From Azonexaceae bacterium (GTDB taxonomy: Bacteria > Pseudomonadota > Gammaproteobacteria > Burkholderiales > Rhodocyclaceae), in the NCBI GenBank assembly GCA_013335535.1, contig JAAXVL010000001.1:265764-329763 (forward strand): DNA of 64,000 bases, in the 5' to 3' direction. Position 1 is the first letter of the stretch. Each line of letters opens with the position of its first letter. The position numbers were made by a program, and so were the translations under genes. Shown piece after piece: positions 55,166-64,000 of this stretch. The notes below the pieces were generated by a model, which saw nothing but the letters and a program-made list of their open reading frames with translations, was not told the origin of the DNA and ran no database searches.

Positions 55166-55917
55166 TTTTCCTCCCCTGCCTTGCCCAGCAATTCGGCCTT
55201 GACCCAGTCGGTGTGACGCTCGCGTTCGAGCATGATGGTGCGTACGCGCATGAGTGCGACGGCGATCGAGTACATCCAGAAGCACATGGCCATGAGCAGC
55301 ATGCCCCAGAGCATGGTGGTCGCCATCGACGACTTGGCCAGATTGACGCTGGAACCCTGGTGCAGGGTGTTCCACCACTTCACCGAGAAGTAGATGATCG
55401 GGATATTGACGACACCGACCAGCAGCAACAAGCCGCCGGCCTTGTCCGCCCGGCGGGGGTCGTCGATGGCAGCGGTCAGGGCCATGTAGCCGATGTAGAG
55501 GAAAAGGAGGATCAGTTCGGAGGTCAGGCGGGCATCCCATACCCACCATGCTCCCCACATCGGCTTGCCCCACAGGGCGCCGGTGAGCAGGGAGAGGAAG
55601 GCCATGAGTGCCCCGGTCGGCGCCAGCGCCTGGGCCATCATGCCCGACAGGCGGGTATTGAAGGCCAGCCCGATGGCAGCCCAGCCGGCCATGACAAGAT
55701 AGATGAACATCGACATCCAGGACGCCGGGACGTGGATGAAAATGATCCGGTAGCCCTCGCCCTGCTGGAAGTCGGTCGGCGCGACGAGCATGCCGAGCCA
55801 CAGCCCGGCGAGCCCGAAGACAACCGAGACAGCGACGAAATAGGGAATCAGCGTGCCAGCAAACGGATAAAAAGTGGCCGGCGACGCGAAGCGGTAGAGA
55901 TTGAAGCGATCTTTCAT
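55162..55917 (-). CDS. ccmC: Haem transporter subunit CcmC
   Basis: CcmC loads haem onto CcmE at the periplasmic side. The 251-residue protein has six predicted helices and the tryptophan-rich motif WGKPMWGAWWVWDARLTSEL at about residues 115-134, flanked by conserved His residues (IFIHVPASW and WWNTLHQG). It overlaps ccmB by ATGA at 55914-55917. Confidence 0.94.
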   Translation of the reverse strand: MKDRFNLYRFASPATFYPFAGTLIPYFVAVSVVFGLAGLWLGMLVAPTDFQQGEGYRIIFIHVPASWMSMFIYLVMAGWAAIGLAFNTRLSGMMAQALAPTGALMAFLSLLTGALWGKPMWGAWWVWDARLTSELILLFLYIGYMALTAAIDDPRRADKAGGLLLLVGVVNIPIIYFSVKWWNTLHQGSSVNLAKSSMATTMLWGMLLMAMCFWMYSIAVALMRVRTIMLERERHTDWVKAELLGKAGEEK

Positions 55918-56582
55918 TCGAGGGCGATCTTCAAGGCAGCGGCCGATGCCCAGGGGGCAAAGCCAAGTGAGGCAAAGGTAAGTGCGGCGAGCAGTGACAG
56001 GTGACCTTCTCCCCCGAGCCCGGTCACCGTCGCATCCACTGCGCCAGCGCCGAATATTAGCACCGGGATGTAGAGCGGTAGTACGAGCAGGGAAAGCAGG
56101 ACTCCGCCACCGCGCAGGCCAAGAGTCAGCGCAGCGCCGATGGCGCCGATCCCGGACAGCGCCGGGGTGCCGATCAGAATGGCGAAAGTCAGCACCAGCA
56201 AGGCGTCAGCCGACAGGTCGAACTGGATGCCGAGGACCGGGGCGATCAGCGCCAACGGCAGTCCGGAAACGAGCCAGTGAGCGATTACTTTCCCGGTAAC
56301 GACCAGCCCGAGAGGGTGCGGGGCGAGCGCCAGTTGTTCGAGCGTGCCGTCGCGGTGGTCATCAGCGAACAGGCGGGGCAGCGACAGCATGGTGGCGAGC
56401 AGGGCGGCAACCCATAGCACGCCGGGCGCCAGTTTGCGCAGCAGGTCCGGTTCCGGCCCGACCCCGAGTGGGAACAGGCTGACGACGATGACGAAGAAAA
56501 ATAGCGCCGAAACGATGTCGGCCTGGCGTCGCATGGCCAGTTTGAGATCGCGGCCGATCACGGCTGTTATGATTTTCAGCAT
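55914..56582 (-). CDS. ccmB: Haem exporter permease CcmB
   Basis: This 222-residue permease with six predicted helices pairs with the ATPase CcmA to drive release of holo-CcmE. Family segments include LFFFVIVVSLFPLGVGPEPD and WVAALLATMLSLPRLFADDH. It starts at 56582, sharing bases with the ccmA stop codon, and overlaps ccmC. Confidence 0.93.
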   Translation of the reverse strand: MLKIITAVIGRDLKLAMRRQADIVSALFFFVIVVSLFPLGVGPEPDLLRKLAPGVLWVAALLATMLSLPRLFADDHRDGTLEQLALAPHPLGLVVTGKVIAHWLVSGLPLALIAPVLGIQFDLSADALLVLTFAILIGTPALSGIGAIGAALTLGLRGGGVLLSLLVLPLYIPVLIFGAGAVDATVTGLGGEGHLSLLAALTFASLGFAPWASAAALKIALE

Positions 56583-57190
56583 CAGGAAAGCCGCAACTCA
56601 CGGACCGTGCCGGCAGGAATGCTGACCAGCTGGTGTGTTGTCATCACGGCCAGACCACCCCGCTGGAGGTGACCGGAAATGATGCCCGCCAGCCAGTCGA
56701 CCGCAGCCACATCGAGCGCGACGAAGGGTTCGTCAAGAATCCAGAGCGGGCGTTTTTCCTTGACCAGCCGCGCCAGAGCGACGCGTCGCTTCTGGCCCTG
56801 CGACAGATATTTGCAGGCAAGATCTTCGCGTCCGGCCAGTCCGACCTGTTCCAGCGCATCGATGGCGTCATCTTCGGAAAGGTCCTCGTCAGCCAGACGG
56901 GCCGCGGCGAGCAGGTTTTCCAAAGGCGTCAGCTCTTCCTTGATGGCATTCAGGTGGCCGAGGTAACAGAGGTCGGCACGGAACTCGTCGGACTTGATCG
57001 ACTGGCCTTTCCAGCGAATCTCGCCGTTTTCCGGAGGCAACAGGCCGATCAGCATGCGTAGCAGGCTGGTCTTGCCAGCGCCATTCTTTCCTTGCAAATA
57101 CAACAGCTCTCCGGCTTCCAGCTTGAAGCCCAAGCCTGCAAACAGGCGACGTTCGCCACGCACGCATTCCAGATTGTCAGCTTCAAGCAT
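56582..57190 (-). CDS. ccmA: Haem exporter ATP-binding protein CcmA
   Basis: This 202-residue ABC ATPase is the first gene of the ccm operon. Motifs seen are Walker A GKNGAGKTS at about residues 35-43, the variant signature LSQGQKRRVALARL and Walker B LWILDEPF. ATP hydrolysis powers release of haem-loaded CcmE. The promoter should lie in the 120-bp gap up to 57310, where no clear boxes could be assigned. Confidence 0.93.
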   Translation of the reverse strand: MLEADNLECVRGERRLFAGLGFKLEAGELLYLQGKNGAGKTSLLRMLIGLLPPENGEIRWKGQSIKSDEFRADLCYLGHLNAIKEELTPLENLLAAARLADEDLSEDDAIDALEQVGLAGREDLACKYLSQGQKRRVALARLVKEKRPLWILDEPFVALDVAAVDWLAGIISGHLQRGGLAVMTTHQLVSIPAGTVRELRLS

Positions 57191-57310
57191 CAGGGAGAAA
57201 ACCGAAAGAAATCAGGCACAAATTATGGACGCGCAAGTTTAACGGCAGATTAACGGGAATCAAATAAACGCCCACAAGAAAAACCAGGTTTGGGCACGTG
57301 GCAGAGGCGC

Positions 57311-60300
57311 TTATTGCGGCTCTGCCTTGCCGTTCATGAGCATTTCGGCCTGGATCTGCTGGATGCAGTCGCTGAGTCTGGTGCTTTGCTGCTCGAACTC
57401 GAGCTTCAGCGCTTCCACGGTTGGCGCGTCGCCGTCCTCATGGCTGAGACGAAGTTGATAGCCGAGATCGTGCAGGTGGGTATGCAGGCCTTCCAGTAAC
57501 GAGAAGGCGTTGGTTGACGAGTAGTGTTTCCCGTCCTGGCTGTAATACCAGCGACCGAGGCGGCACTGACGATGGTCGAGCTCGGGCGGGCGCAGGGTGC
57601 CGGTCGTGTCATCGAGATAGGCGTACATCGCCTTCTTCCAGCGGCTGTGATCGACGTCGGCAATGAGTATGGGCAAGTCTTCGTGTGACCATTTGAAAGC
57701 CGTGGCGAGGCCCCATAGCTCATCCGGCCTGAATTGCCGGATCCATTCCGGCAGTTGTGCTGCCGGCATCGGGTGGGCGATGCCGAAGCCTTGCGCCATG
57801 TCGCAGCCAAGGAGCAGGAGGACGAGGCCGTGCTCGACGGTTTCCACCCCTTCGGCGATAACCTGCCGGCGGAAAGCCTGGGTCAGCCCGATGACGCCTT
57901 CGACGATGGCCAGGTCGTCGGCATCGTCGAGCATGTTGCGGATGAAGGATTGGTCAATCTTGAGCACGTCAGCTGGTAACTGGCGGAAATAGGTCAGCGA
58001 CGAATAGCCGGTGCCGAAATCGTCGAGGGCGAAGCTGACGCCAAGGCGCCGGCATTCGCCGAACAGCTCGGCCACGTTGGCCATGTCTTCCAGTGCGGCG
58101 GTTTCGAGCACTTCAAGCTCAATCATGCCGGGCGCCAAATTCGGATGGGCGGCGAGCAGTTCGGCCAGTCGCCGGGAAAAGCCTTCGTGCTGCAGGTGCT
58201 TGCCGGAAATATTGATGCTGACCGGCAGGTCGACGCCCTGAGCATGCCAGTCTTCCATCTGCCGCAGAGCCTCCTGGATGACCCAGTCGCCGATTTCAAT
58301 GTCCAGTTCGCTGTCTTCGATGATGGGCAGGAAACGCCCGGGCAGCAGCAGACCGTCTTCCGGATGCCGCCAGCGGATCAGCGCTTCGGCACCGGTTACG
58401 CTACCCTTGCGCATGTTGACCTTGGGCTGGAAGTAAAGCTCGAACTCGCCTCTGGCCAGCCCTTCCCGGATACGCCCGATTTCTTCGCGACGAATGCGGG
58501 TGCGGCGGTCGTTTTCCGGGTCGAACAGGTGATGACGATTGCGACCACCCTGCTTGGCTGCGTACATTGCCTGGTCGGCATGGCGGAGCAGCGTGTCGGC
58601 ATCGGAGCCGTCATGCGGATAGAGCGTGACGCCAATGCTCGCCGAAATCGAAATGTTGTGTTCGGAAACGCGGAAAGGCTGGTTCAGCGCACTGATGATG
58701 CGGCTCACGGCGTAGTCGCATTCGTGCAGGTCGGCAAGGTTGGAAACGAGCAGCACGAACTCGTCGCCACCGAGTCGCGATACCGTGTCGCCGGCACGGA
58801 CGCAGGTCTTGAGGCGCTGGGCGACTTCGATGAGCAGGAAGTCACCGGCCGAGTGCCCGAAGCGGTCGTTGATCGGCTTGAAGTTATCGAGATCGAGATA
58901 GCAGATGGCCAGCATCTTGCCGCTGCGCTCGGTTTGCGCCATGGCCAGCTGGAGCCGGTCACCGAGCAGCATGCGGTTGGGCAACTGGGTCAGCGCATCA
59001 TAGTGGGCGAGGTGCTCGAGACGTTGCTGGTGCTGCTTGATGACCGTGATGTCGGAAAAAATGGCAACGAAATTGGCTATCTCGCCATTCCGGTTGCGGA
59101 CGGTCGAGATGGTCAGTAACTCGACGAATATTTCACCGGATTTCTTGCGATTCCAGATTTCGCCGCGCCAAAAGCCATCGTCAGCGATTTTTTTCCACAT
59201 TTCAGCGTAAAAGGCTGGGTCGTGGTGTCCCGACTTGAGCAAATCGGGGGTTTGTCCAATGGCCTCCTCGCGGAGGTAGCCGGTCAATTCGGTGAAGGTT
59301 GAATTGACTTCGACGATGCGCCCTTTCGGGTCGGTGATCATGATTCCTTCGTGCGCGTTGTCGAAGACGCTGGCGGCGAGTTGCTGGCGCTCTTCGGCAA
59401 TCAGGCGCTCGGTGATTTCCTGCGACGTGCTGATCAGGGCTGGCTGGCCATTCCAGTACCCGTGCGTGATGCGGGTCTCGATCATGGTCTGCTCGCCATT
59501 GGCGTGCAGGATGGGGAGCGGGCAGCTGAAGCGGCGACCGGCGACAACGTCGATCATCTGCTCAGTGGCTATTTTTTGCAGATTTTCCGGGTGGACCGTG
59601 GCAATCCGCTTGCCGATCAAGGCGTCGGGCCCATAGCCGAGGCCGTCGGTTACGGCACGGTTGTAGTGCAGGATGCGACCGTCCTCGTCGAGGATGAAAA
59701 TGAAATCCTTCAGGGCGTCGAACAGGCCGCTCAGATTCTGTTGCAGGCGGCGGGCTTCTTCTTGCGCGTCGAGTTGCAGCAAGGTCTGGCTGAAGTGCGT
59801 GCCGAGCATCTCCAGTGAGCGCAGCGTCGAGGCGAGAACGCCGGTGGCCCGGCGACAGCCCAGCGTAAGGCAGGCGACCGGCTGATCGGCCTGCATGATG
59901 GGCAAGGCGGCCAGGCAGCCCAGCCCTTCGCCGCGGATTGCCTCACTGTCGAGAATGCTCGAGTCGGCGCAGTGCTCGCTAGGCTGCTGGCAGTTGCAAA
60001 TTGATCCACCATGCAGCGCGAAGCGGGCGAACCGGCTGTCAGCGTCGAGTCGGGCAACTTTGTCGACAAAGGCGCTGGAAAGGCCTGCGTGGGCAATGAG
60101 CTGGTAAGTGCCGTCGGCTTGTCGCCAGTGCAGGCAGCCGGAATCGATGTCGGGAAACCGCTGGGTAGCCTGTAGCAAGGCTTGCAGCACGGCTTCGCGT
60201 GGCAGGCCGGCAGCCAGTGCTTGCGCCAGGTCATGTTCGATTTCGAGGCGCAGTTCGGCATTCTTGCGCTCGGAAATATCGATCGCTGAAGCGATGACTG

Positions 60301-62332
60301 CCGGGCGCCCGAAATATCTTGAGCGATGAAGTCGTATTTCCACCGGGAAAATGCGGCCTGTGCTATTGCGGGCGAGAACTTCGAAGGTTTGTGGCGTACC
60401 GGCCAGTGCTGTGGCGATGTGCTGATCGATGGTCTGCACATCGGTCAGTCCCGGCTGGGTGAACGCCGCGTGGCTCAGGCCGATCAACTGTTCGCGCGGC
60501 ACCCCGGCTATCTGTTCGGCGCCGGCGTTTACGTCAAGGAAGGTGCCATCCGCGGACTGGATGAACAGGGCTTCGCTGACGCTGTTGAAAATACCATGGA
60601 AGGTTTCCAGGCTTTTGTCCAGTTCCTGCGAGCGGTGCTGGTGGGCAATGAGCAGCGCGGCCAGTTGGCAGGCCTGCATGAGGCAGCCGAGGTCTTTTTC
60701 GCGTGGCTGGCTTGGCAGGCGGTGATAGGCGGCGAAAGTGCCGAGCAGAAGGCCGTCCGGCCCGATGATCGGGTCTGACCAGCAGGCGGCAATGTCGTTT
60801 TCCCGGGCAAGATCGTGATACGCAGCGCACAACGGGTCATCGAATATGTTTTCAACGATGACCCGCTGTCTGAGCGCCGCTGCCGTGCCGCATGAGCTGG
60901 TGCCTTCGCCGATCGGCATGCCATCGATGGCGGTTCTATAGCTCGCTGGCAAACTGGGTGCGGCGCCGATGCAGAGATGTTGCCCGGTTTCGTCGCAGAG
61001 CATGATTGAGCAGCGCCAGTTCGGCATCTCGGCCTCAACCGACATGACCAGCAGCTCGAGGGCATGGTGCAGGGTCTCTCCGCTGATTGTCCCGGCCAGC
61101 GCGGCATTGCGCAGGCGCATCGCTTCTTCGGCGCGCATCCGCCCGGAAATGTCCTGGGCAAATCCGACCGTACCGAGCAGGCTGCCATCTTCGCCAACGA
61201 CCGGCGCCTTGAAGGTTTCGTGCCAGATACTTTGGTGCCGGACCAGAATCGGTTCGACAACGACCTTGTTTTGCCGGGTGGCCATGACTTCAGCGTCGTC
61301 GGCCCGGAAATGCTCGGCCATGTCGGGCGGCCAGAAGTCGAGATCGGTCTTGCCGACGATGGCGCTGGTGTTCGCTTGATTGATCGCTTCGGCAAAGCTG
61401 CGGTTGGTGGTCAGGAAGCGTGATTCCGTATCCTTCAGCCAGACCAGGAAGGGAAAGTTGTCGAGCAGCGCACGCTGGTAGCGTTCGTTGCGGGCGGTTT
61501 CTTCAAGAATTCGCTCGCGCGAACGCAGCATCGACTGTTGCTCGCTTAGCGCGCTGTCTATCTGGCCGAGGCTGAGCGGGCTCATCAGCGTATGTTCCGA
61601 GAGCATGCCGACAAGGGCGCCCTTGTCGTCGACAACGGCAAGGTGGCGGATGTCGCGTTCGAGCATCTGCTGTGCCGCCTCGGCCAAGGGGCGGTCGGCC
61701 CGGATGCTGATGGCGGGCTGGGTCATCACAGCGCCGAGGCTGGGGTTGTTCTGGGTGTCGAGAAAGAAGCGGACAACGTCGTGCTCGGTGACGATGCCGA
61801 GGGGTAAGCGGCCATCGACGACGAAAACGCAGCTGACGCTGACGGCTTCCATGGCGAGCAGCGCATCCTCCAGGCTGGCATCGGCCGGCAGTCGGGGGAA
61901 GGTGCGTTCCATCAGCGTGTCGGCGCTGTTCAGCTGAAGGAAAAAGTCGGTGCCGAGATGCTTGCGGAAATCCGATTCGCTGACGACGCCGAGCGGTAAT
62001 CCCGCTTCGTCGGTAACCACGATGCGCCGGATGCCGAGCTTGGCTGCTTCACGGTAAGCCTGCTGGAATGGCGTGTCGGCCGGCACGCTGTGTATCGGGC
62101 TGCTCATCGTGTCGCCGGCCGTTTGGTCTGGCGAGCGGTGCTGGCGCATGACGCGCACAATGTCGCGTTCAGTGATGATGCCGAGAATGGCTCCCTGGTC
62201 GACGACGATGACGGACGAGATTTTCGCGTCCAGCATGCGTGACGCCACGTCGCGCAGGCTCATGCCGGGCTCGACGCGATCACTTTGGGTGGAAATTAGC
62301 TCGACGATCGTCGTCGCGCGTTTTCTTTTCAT
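57311..62332 (-). CDS. CBS-PAS-GAF-GGDEF-EAL-CZB multidomain cyclic-di-GMP protein
   Basis: This is a 1673-residue cytoplasmic protein with no membrane segment. Four CBS repeats (about residues 10-270) are followed by PAS (about 285-405), GAF (about 420-570), PAS (about 580-695), GAF (about 705-850) and two more PAS domains (about 870-1100). Next are GGDEF (motif RLGGDEFVLL near 1187) and EAL (GAEALIRW near 1315, with DDFGTGYSSL and IAEGVET intact). A C-terminal chemoreceptor zinc-binding-type domain follows (DHSRWKKAMY, CRLGRWYYSQDGKHY, HTHLHDLG, about 1558-1650). Both catalytic cores keep their key residues, so synthesis and breakdown are both possible. A dispersed element encodes residues about 909-922 in the third PAS domain. 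Confidence 0.9.
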   Translation of the reverse strand: MKRKRATTIVELISTQSDRVEPGMSLRDVASRMLDAKISSVIVVDQGAILGIITERDIVRVMRQHRSPDQTAGDTMSSPIHSVPADTPFQQAYREAAKLGIRRIVVTDEAGLPLGVVSESDFRKHLGTDFFLQLNSADTLMERTFPRLPADASLEDALLAMEAVSVSCVFVVDGRLPLGIVTEHDVVRFFLDTQNNPSLGAVMTQPAISIRADRPLAEAAQQMLERDIRHLAVVDDKGALVGMLSEHTLMSPLSLGQIDSALSEQQSMLRSRERILEETARNERYQRALLDNFPFLVWLKDTESRFLTTNRSFAEAINQANTSAIVGKTDLDFWPPDMAEHFRADDAEVMATRQNKVVVEPILVRHQSIWHETFKAPVVGEDGSLLGTVGFAQDISGRMRAEEAMRLRNAALAGTISGETLHHALELLVMSVEAEMPNWRCSIMLCDETGQHLCIGAAPSLPASYRTAIDGMPIGEGTSSCGTAAALRQRVIVENIFDDPLCAAYHDLARENDIAACWSDPIIGPDGLLLGTFAAYHRLPSQPREKDLGCLMQACQLAALLIAHQHRSQELDKSLETFHGIFNSVSEALFIQSADGTFLDVNAGAEQIAGVPREQLIGLSHAAFTQPGLTDVQTIDQHIATALAGTPQTFEVLARNSTGRIFPVEIRLHRSRYFGRPAVIASAIDISERKNAELRLEIEHDLAQALAAGLPREAVLQALLQATQRFPDIDSGCLHWRQADGTYQLIAHAGLSSAFVDKVARLDADSRFARFALHGGSICNCQQPSEHCADSSILDSEAIRGEGLGCLAALPIMQADQPVACLTLGCRRATGVLASTLRSLEMLGTHFSQTLLQLDAQEEARRLQQNLSGLFDALKDFIFILDEDGRILHYNRAVTDGLGYGPDALIGKRIATVHPENLQKIATEQMIDVVAGRRFSCPLPILHANGEQTMIETRITHGYWNGQPALISTSQEITERLIAEERQQLAASVFDNAHEGIMITDPKGRIVEVNSTFTELTGYLREEAIGQTPDLLKSGHHDPAFYAEMWKKIADDGFWRGEIWNRKKSGEIFVELLTISTVRNRNGEIANFVAIFSDITVIKQHQQRLEHLAHYDALTQLPNRMLLGDRLQLAMAQTERSGKMLAICYLDLDNFKPINDRFGHSAGDFLLIEVAQRLKTCVRAGDTVSRLGGDEFVLLVSNLADLHECDYAVSRIISALNQPFRVSEHNISISASIGVTLYPHDGSDADTLLRHADQAMYAAKQGGRNRHHLFDPENDRRTRIRREEIGRIREGLARGEFELYFQPKVNMRKGSVTGAEALIRWRHPEDGLLLPGRFLPIIEDSELDIEIGDWVIQEALRQMEDWHAQGVDLPVSINISGKHLQHEGFSRRLAELLAAHPNLAPGMIELEVLETAALEDMANVAELFGECRRLGVSFALDDFGTGYSSLTYFRQLPADVLKIDQSFIRNMLDDADDLAIVEGVIGLTQAFRRQVIAEGVETVEHGLVLLLLGCDMAQGFGIAHPMPAAQLPEWIRQFRPDELWGLATAFKWSHEDLPILIADVDHSRWKKAMYAYLDDTTGTLRPPELDHRQCRLGRWYYSQDGKHYSSTNAFSLLEGLHTHLHDLGYQLRLSHEDGDAPTVEALKLEFEQQSTRLSDCIQQIQAEMLMNGKAEPQ
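59567..59605 (-). repeat. Dispersed 40-bp element, copy 10 (in PAS/GGDEF gene, reverse orientation)
   Basis: On the - strand it reads ATTGCCACGGTCCACCCGGA, then AAATCTGCAAAAAATAGC. One core change turns ATVNPE into ATVHPE. Because ATVHPEN is also reasonable PAS-domain sequence, this copy may be partly fortuitous. Confidence 0.5.
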
Positions 62333-62367
62333 CAGCGGATTCTAGAACGATTCCTTGCGATTGCGGC

Positions 62368-62385
62368 TTGATTGCGGTCAATCAA
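62368..62385. promoter_or_regulatory. Perfect inverted repeat upstream of hydrogenase promoter (candidate activator site)
   Basis: TTGATTG and CAATCAA flank CGGT. It lies about 145 bp upstream of the sigma54-type promoter, a typical enhancer distance. HupR/HoxA activators are reported to bind TTG-N5-CAA-type sites; this site has 4-bp inner spacing, so the match is approximate. Confidence 0.5.
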
Positions 62386-62527
62386 CCGGGTGATCCCGGT
62401 GTGGAAGATTGGTTTCCACCGTGGATTGGTGCTGACCATCTGCGTCGTCGTGGCACTTTCTGTCTGGGTTGGGCAGGGTGCCTGAAGAGGTCTGATTTCA
62501 ATCGATAAATTGGTGAATTCCGTGCTG

Positions 62528-62543
62528 TGGCACACGCTTTGCG
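62528..62543 (+). promoter_or_regulatory. Sigma54 (-24/-12) promoter of the hydrogenase operon
   Basis: TGGCACACGCTTTGCG matches TGGCAC-N5-TTGC exactly with the correct GG-to-GC spacing. It lies 44 bp before the hupS start codon. Uptake hydrogenase operons in several proteobacteria are sigma54-dependent and driven by an NtrC-type activator (HupR/HoxA), which supports the call. Confidence 0.85.
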
Positions 62544-62586
62544 TAGTGTCGCCTACTTGGCAACAAAACCAACGGGGGACATTCCA

Positions 62587-63675
62587 GTGACAGAGACCTT
62601 TTACGAAGTGCTGCGCCGCCAGGGCATCACCCGGCGCAGCTTTCTCAAATTCTGCAGCCTGACCGCGACGTCGCTTGGGCTGGGCAGCGCCGCTGCACCG
62701 CGCATTGCGCACGCGCTGGAAACCAAGGCGCGCACGCCGGTGATCTGGCTGCACGGGCTGGAATGCACCTGCTGCTCGGAGTCGTTTATTCGTTCGGCGC
62801 ACCCGCTGACCAAGGATGTCGTGCTCTCCATGCTTTCCCTCGACTACGACGACACCCTGATGGCCGCCGCCGGCCACCAGGCCGAGGCAATCATCGAAGA
62901 GGTCAAGAAGAAGTACAAGGGCAACTACATCGTTGCCGTCGAAGGCAATCCGCCGCTTAACGAGGACGGTATGTTCTGCATCCACGGCGGCCGGCCTTTC
63001 GTCGAAGTGCTCAAGGAAACCTGTGCCGACGCCAAGGCCATCATCAGCTGGGGGGCCTGCGCCTCCTACGGTTGCGTGCAGGCAGCCAAGCCGAACCCGA
63101 CGCGCGCCACGCCGGTGCACAAGGTGATTACCGGCAAGCCGATCATCAATGTGCCGGGCTGCCCGCCGATTGCCGAAGTCATGACCGGCGTCGTCACCTA
63201 CATGCTGACCTTCGACCGCATTCCCGAACTCGACCGCCAAGGACGCCCGAAAATGTTCTACGGTCAGCGCATTCACGACAAGTGCTATCGCCGCGGCCAC
63301 TTCGATGCCGGCCAGTTCGCCGAAGCCTGGGATGACGAAGGGGCGCGCAAGGGCTACTGCCTGTACAAGATGGGCTGCAAGGGGCCGACGACCTACAACG
63401 CCTGTTCCTCGATGCGCTGGAACGGCGGCGTGTCGTGGCCGGTGCAATCGGGCCACGGCTGTATCGGCTGTTCCGAAGAGGGCTTCTGGGACAAGGGCAG
63501 CTTCTATGACCGGGTGACCGACATCAAGGCTTTCGGTGTCGAGTCGAATGCCGACACCATCGGCAAGGCCGCCGCCGGTACGGTCGGCGCCGCGATTGCC
63601 GCCCATGCCGCGGTTTCGGCTCTGGCTCGCGCCCGCACTTCCCACGGTCAACCGGAAAAACAAGAGGAAAACTAA
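62587..63675 (+). CDS. hupS: [NiFe] uptake hydrogenase small subunit
   Basis: This is the electron-transfer subunit of a membrane-bound group 1 hydrogenase. The GTG at 62587 follows GGGGGA by 7 bp and gives a Tat signal with RRSFLKFC. The earlier ATG at 62527 overlaps the promoter and is rejected. Iron-sulfur ligands appear in [47 protein letters not shown] and [13 protein letters not shown], in family order. The C-terminal hydrophobic stretch ([20 protein letters not shown]) anchors it to the membrane. Its last residues ([11 protein letters not shown]) are encoded by a dispersed element that runs up to the hupL ribosome binding site. Confidence 0.94.
   Translation: MTETFYEVLRRQGITRRSFLKFCSLTATSLGLGSAAAPRIAHALETKARTPVIWLHGLECTCCSESFIRSAHPLTKDVVLSMLSLDYDDTLMAAAGHQAEAIIEEVKKKYKGNYIVAVEGNPPLNEDGMFCIHGGRPFVEVLKETCADAKAIISWGACASYGCVQAAKPNPTRATPVHKVITGKPIINVPGCPPIAEVMTGVVTYMLTFDRIPELDRQGRPKMFYGQRIHDKCYRRGHFDAGQFAEAWDDEGARKGYCLYKMGCKGPTTYNACSSMRWNGGVSWPVQSGHGCIGCSEEGFWDKGSFYDRVTDIKAFGVESNADTIGKAAAGTVGAAIAAHAAVSALARARTSHGQPEKQEEN
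63639..63674 (+). repeat. Dispersed element, copy 11 (3' end of hupS)
   Basis: CTTCCCACGGTCAACCGGAA is followed by AAACAAGAGGAAAAC. The core is intact and the tail is shortened or diverged. It encodes the last residues of the small subunit and includes the GAGG likely used to start hupL translation. Confidence 0.75.
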
Positions 63676-63677
63676 AA

Positions 63678-64000
63678 ATGGCCGCTTACGAAACTCAAGG
63701 CTTCAAACTCGATAATTCGGGCAAGCGCGTCGTCGTCGATCCGGTCTGCCGCATCGAAGGCCACCTGCGGGTGGAAGTGAATCTCGACGACAAGAACGTC
63801 ATCCGCAACGCCGTGTCCACGGGCACCATGTGGCGCGGCCTCGAAGTGATCCTGAAGGGCCGTGATCCGCGCGACGCCTGGGCCTTTACCGAGCGAATCT
63901 GCGGCGTCTGTACCGGCACCCATGCGCTGACCTCGGTGCGCGCCGTCGAGGACGCGCTCAACATCAAGATCCCGGAAAACGCCAATACTATCCGCAACCT
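63678..64000 (+). CDS. hupL: [NiFe] uptake hydrogenase large subunit (3' truncated)
   Basis: This is the catalytic nickel-iron subunit, cut by the window end after about 107 residues. It starts 2 bp after the hupS stop, with GAGG at 63664-63667. [15 protein letters not shown] and the proximal metal-binding L1 motif [11 protein letters not shown] (two of the four nickel-site cysteines) identify it. The L2 motif and the C-terminal protease cleavage site lie beyond the window. Confidence 0.94.
   Translation, partial: MAAYETQGFKLDNSGKRVVVDPVCRIEGHLRVEVNLDDKNVIRNAVSTGTMWRGLEVILKGRDPRDAWAFTERICGVCTGTHALTSVRAVEDALNIKIPENANTIRN

Overview
This 64 kb window looks like chromosomal DNA of a betaproteobacterium, most likely a Rhodocyclales member near Dechloromonas/Azonexus. 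That assignment is inferred from the high-GC coding sequence, the tol-pal-cpoB-queE block, the zapA/6S RNA/EVE order, the full System I cytochrome c maturation operon, and the energy taxis and uptake hydrogenase genes. It is dense core plus metabolic sequence. I see no prophage, insertion sequence, CRISPR array, rRNA or tRNA.

Layout. 1-3.4 kb: the end of tolB, then pal, cpoB, queE and a PilZ protein (+). 3.5-8.1 kb: a complete branched-chain-amino-acid-type ABC transporter (-). 8.2-11.3 kb: queC, a YeeE/YedE sulfur transporter, a small membrane protein and a Tat-exported metallo-beta-lactamase-fold hydrolase. 11.4-15.3 kb: a hybrid histidine kinase with a YfiR partner, and a Tim44-like protein. 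15.4-22.8 kb: a cobalamin operon (-) under a B12 riboswitch: btuB, btuC, btuD, cobO, an exported CbiZ-nitrilase fusion and cobB. 23-25 kb: zapB-like, zapA, 6S RNA, EVE protein and a TauE/SafE permease. 25-35.8 kb: a malonate module made of a divergent GntR regulator, a TRAP transporter, mdcACDEGBH and a second TauE/SafE paralogue. 35.8-40.6 kb: enoyl-CoA hydratase, DUF485-actP acetate uptake, and a split PAS/MCP receptor pair resembling CetB/CetA. 40.6-48.3 kb: a second GntR regulator divergent from methylmalonyl-CoA mutase, meaB, pccB and pccA. 48.3-57.2 kb: two unrecognised proteins, then ccmABCDEFGHI-napF (-). 57.3-62.3 kb: a 1673-residue CBS/PAS/GAF/GGDEF/EAL/CZB protein. 62.5-64 kb: a sigma54-type promoter and the start of a [NiFe] uptake hydrogenase operon, cut by the window end.

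The genes connect metabolically. Malonate is imported by the TRAP system and decarboxylated to acetate, for which actP is nearby. Propionyl-CoA is carboxylated and rearranged to succinyl-CoA by a B12-dependent mutase, while the riboswitch operon salvages the corrinoid.

The most unusual signal is a dispersed element of about 40 bp, with a TGCCACGGTCAACC core followed by an A-rich tail. It occurs at least ten and probably twelve or more times, inside genes in several reading frames and between genes. Ten of the twelve better copies point the same way along the chromosome regardless of gene direction. The second notable item is the signal-peptide-bearing CbiZ-nitrilase fusion in the cobalamin operon.
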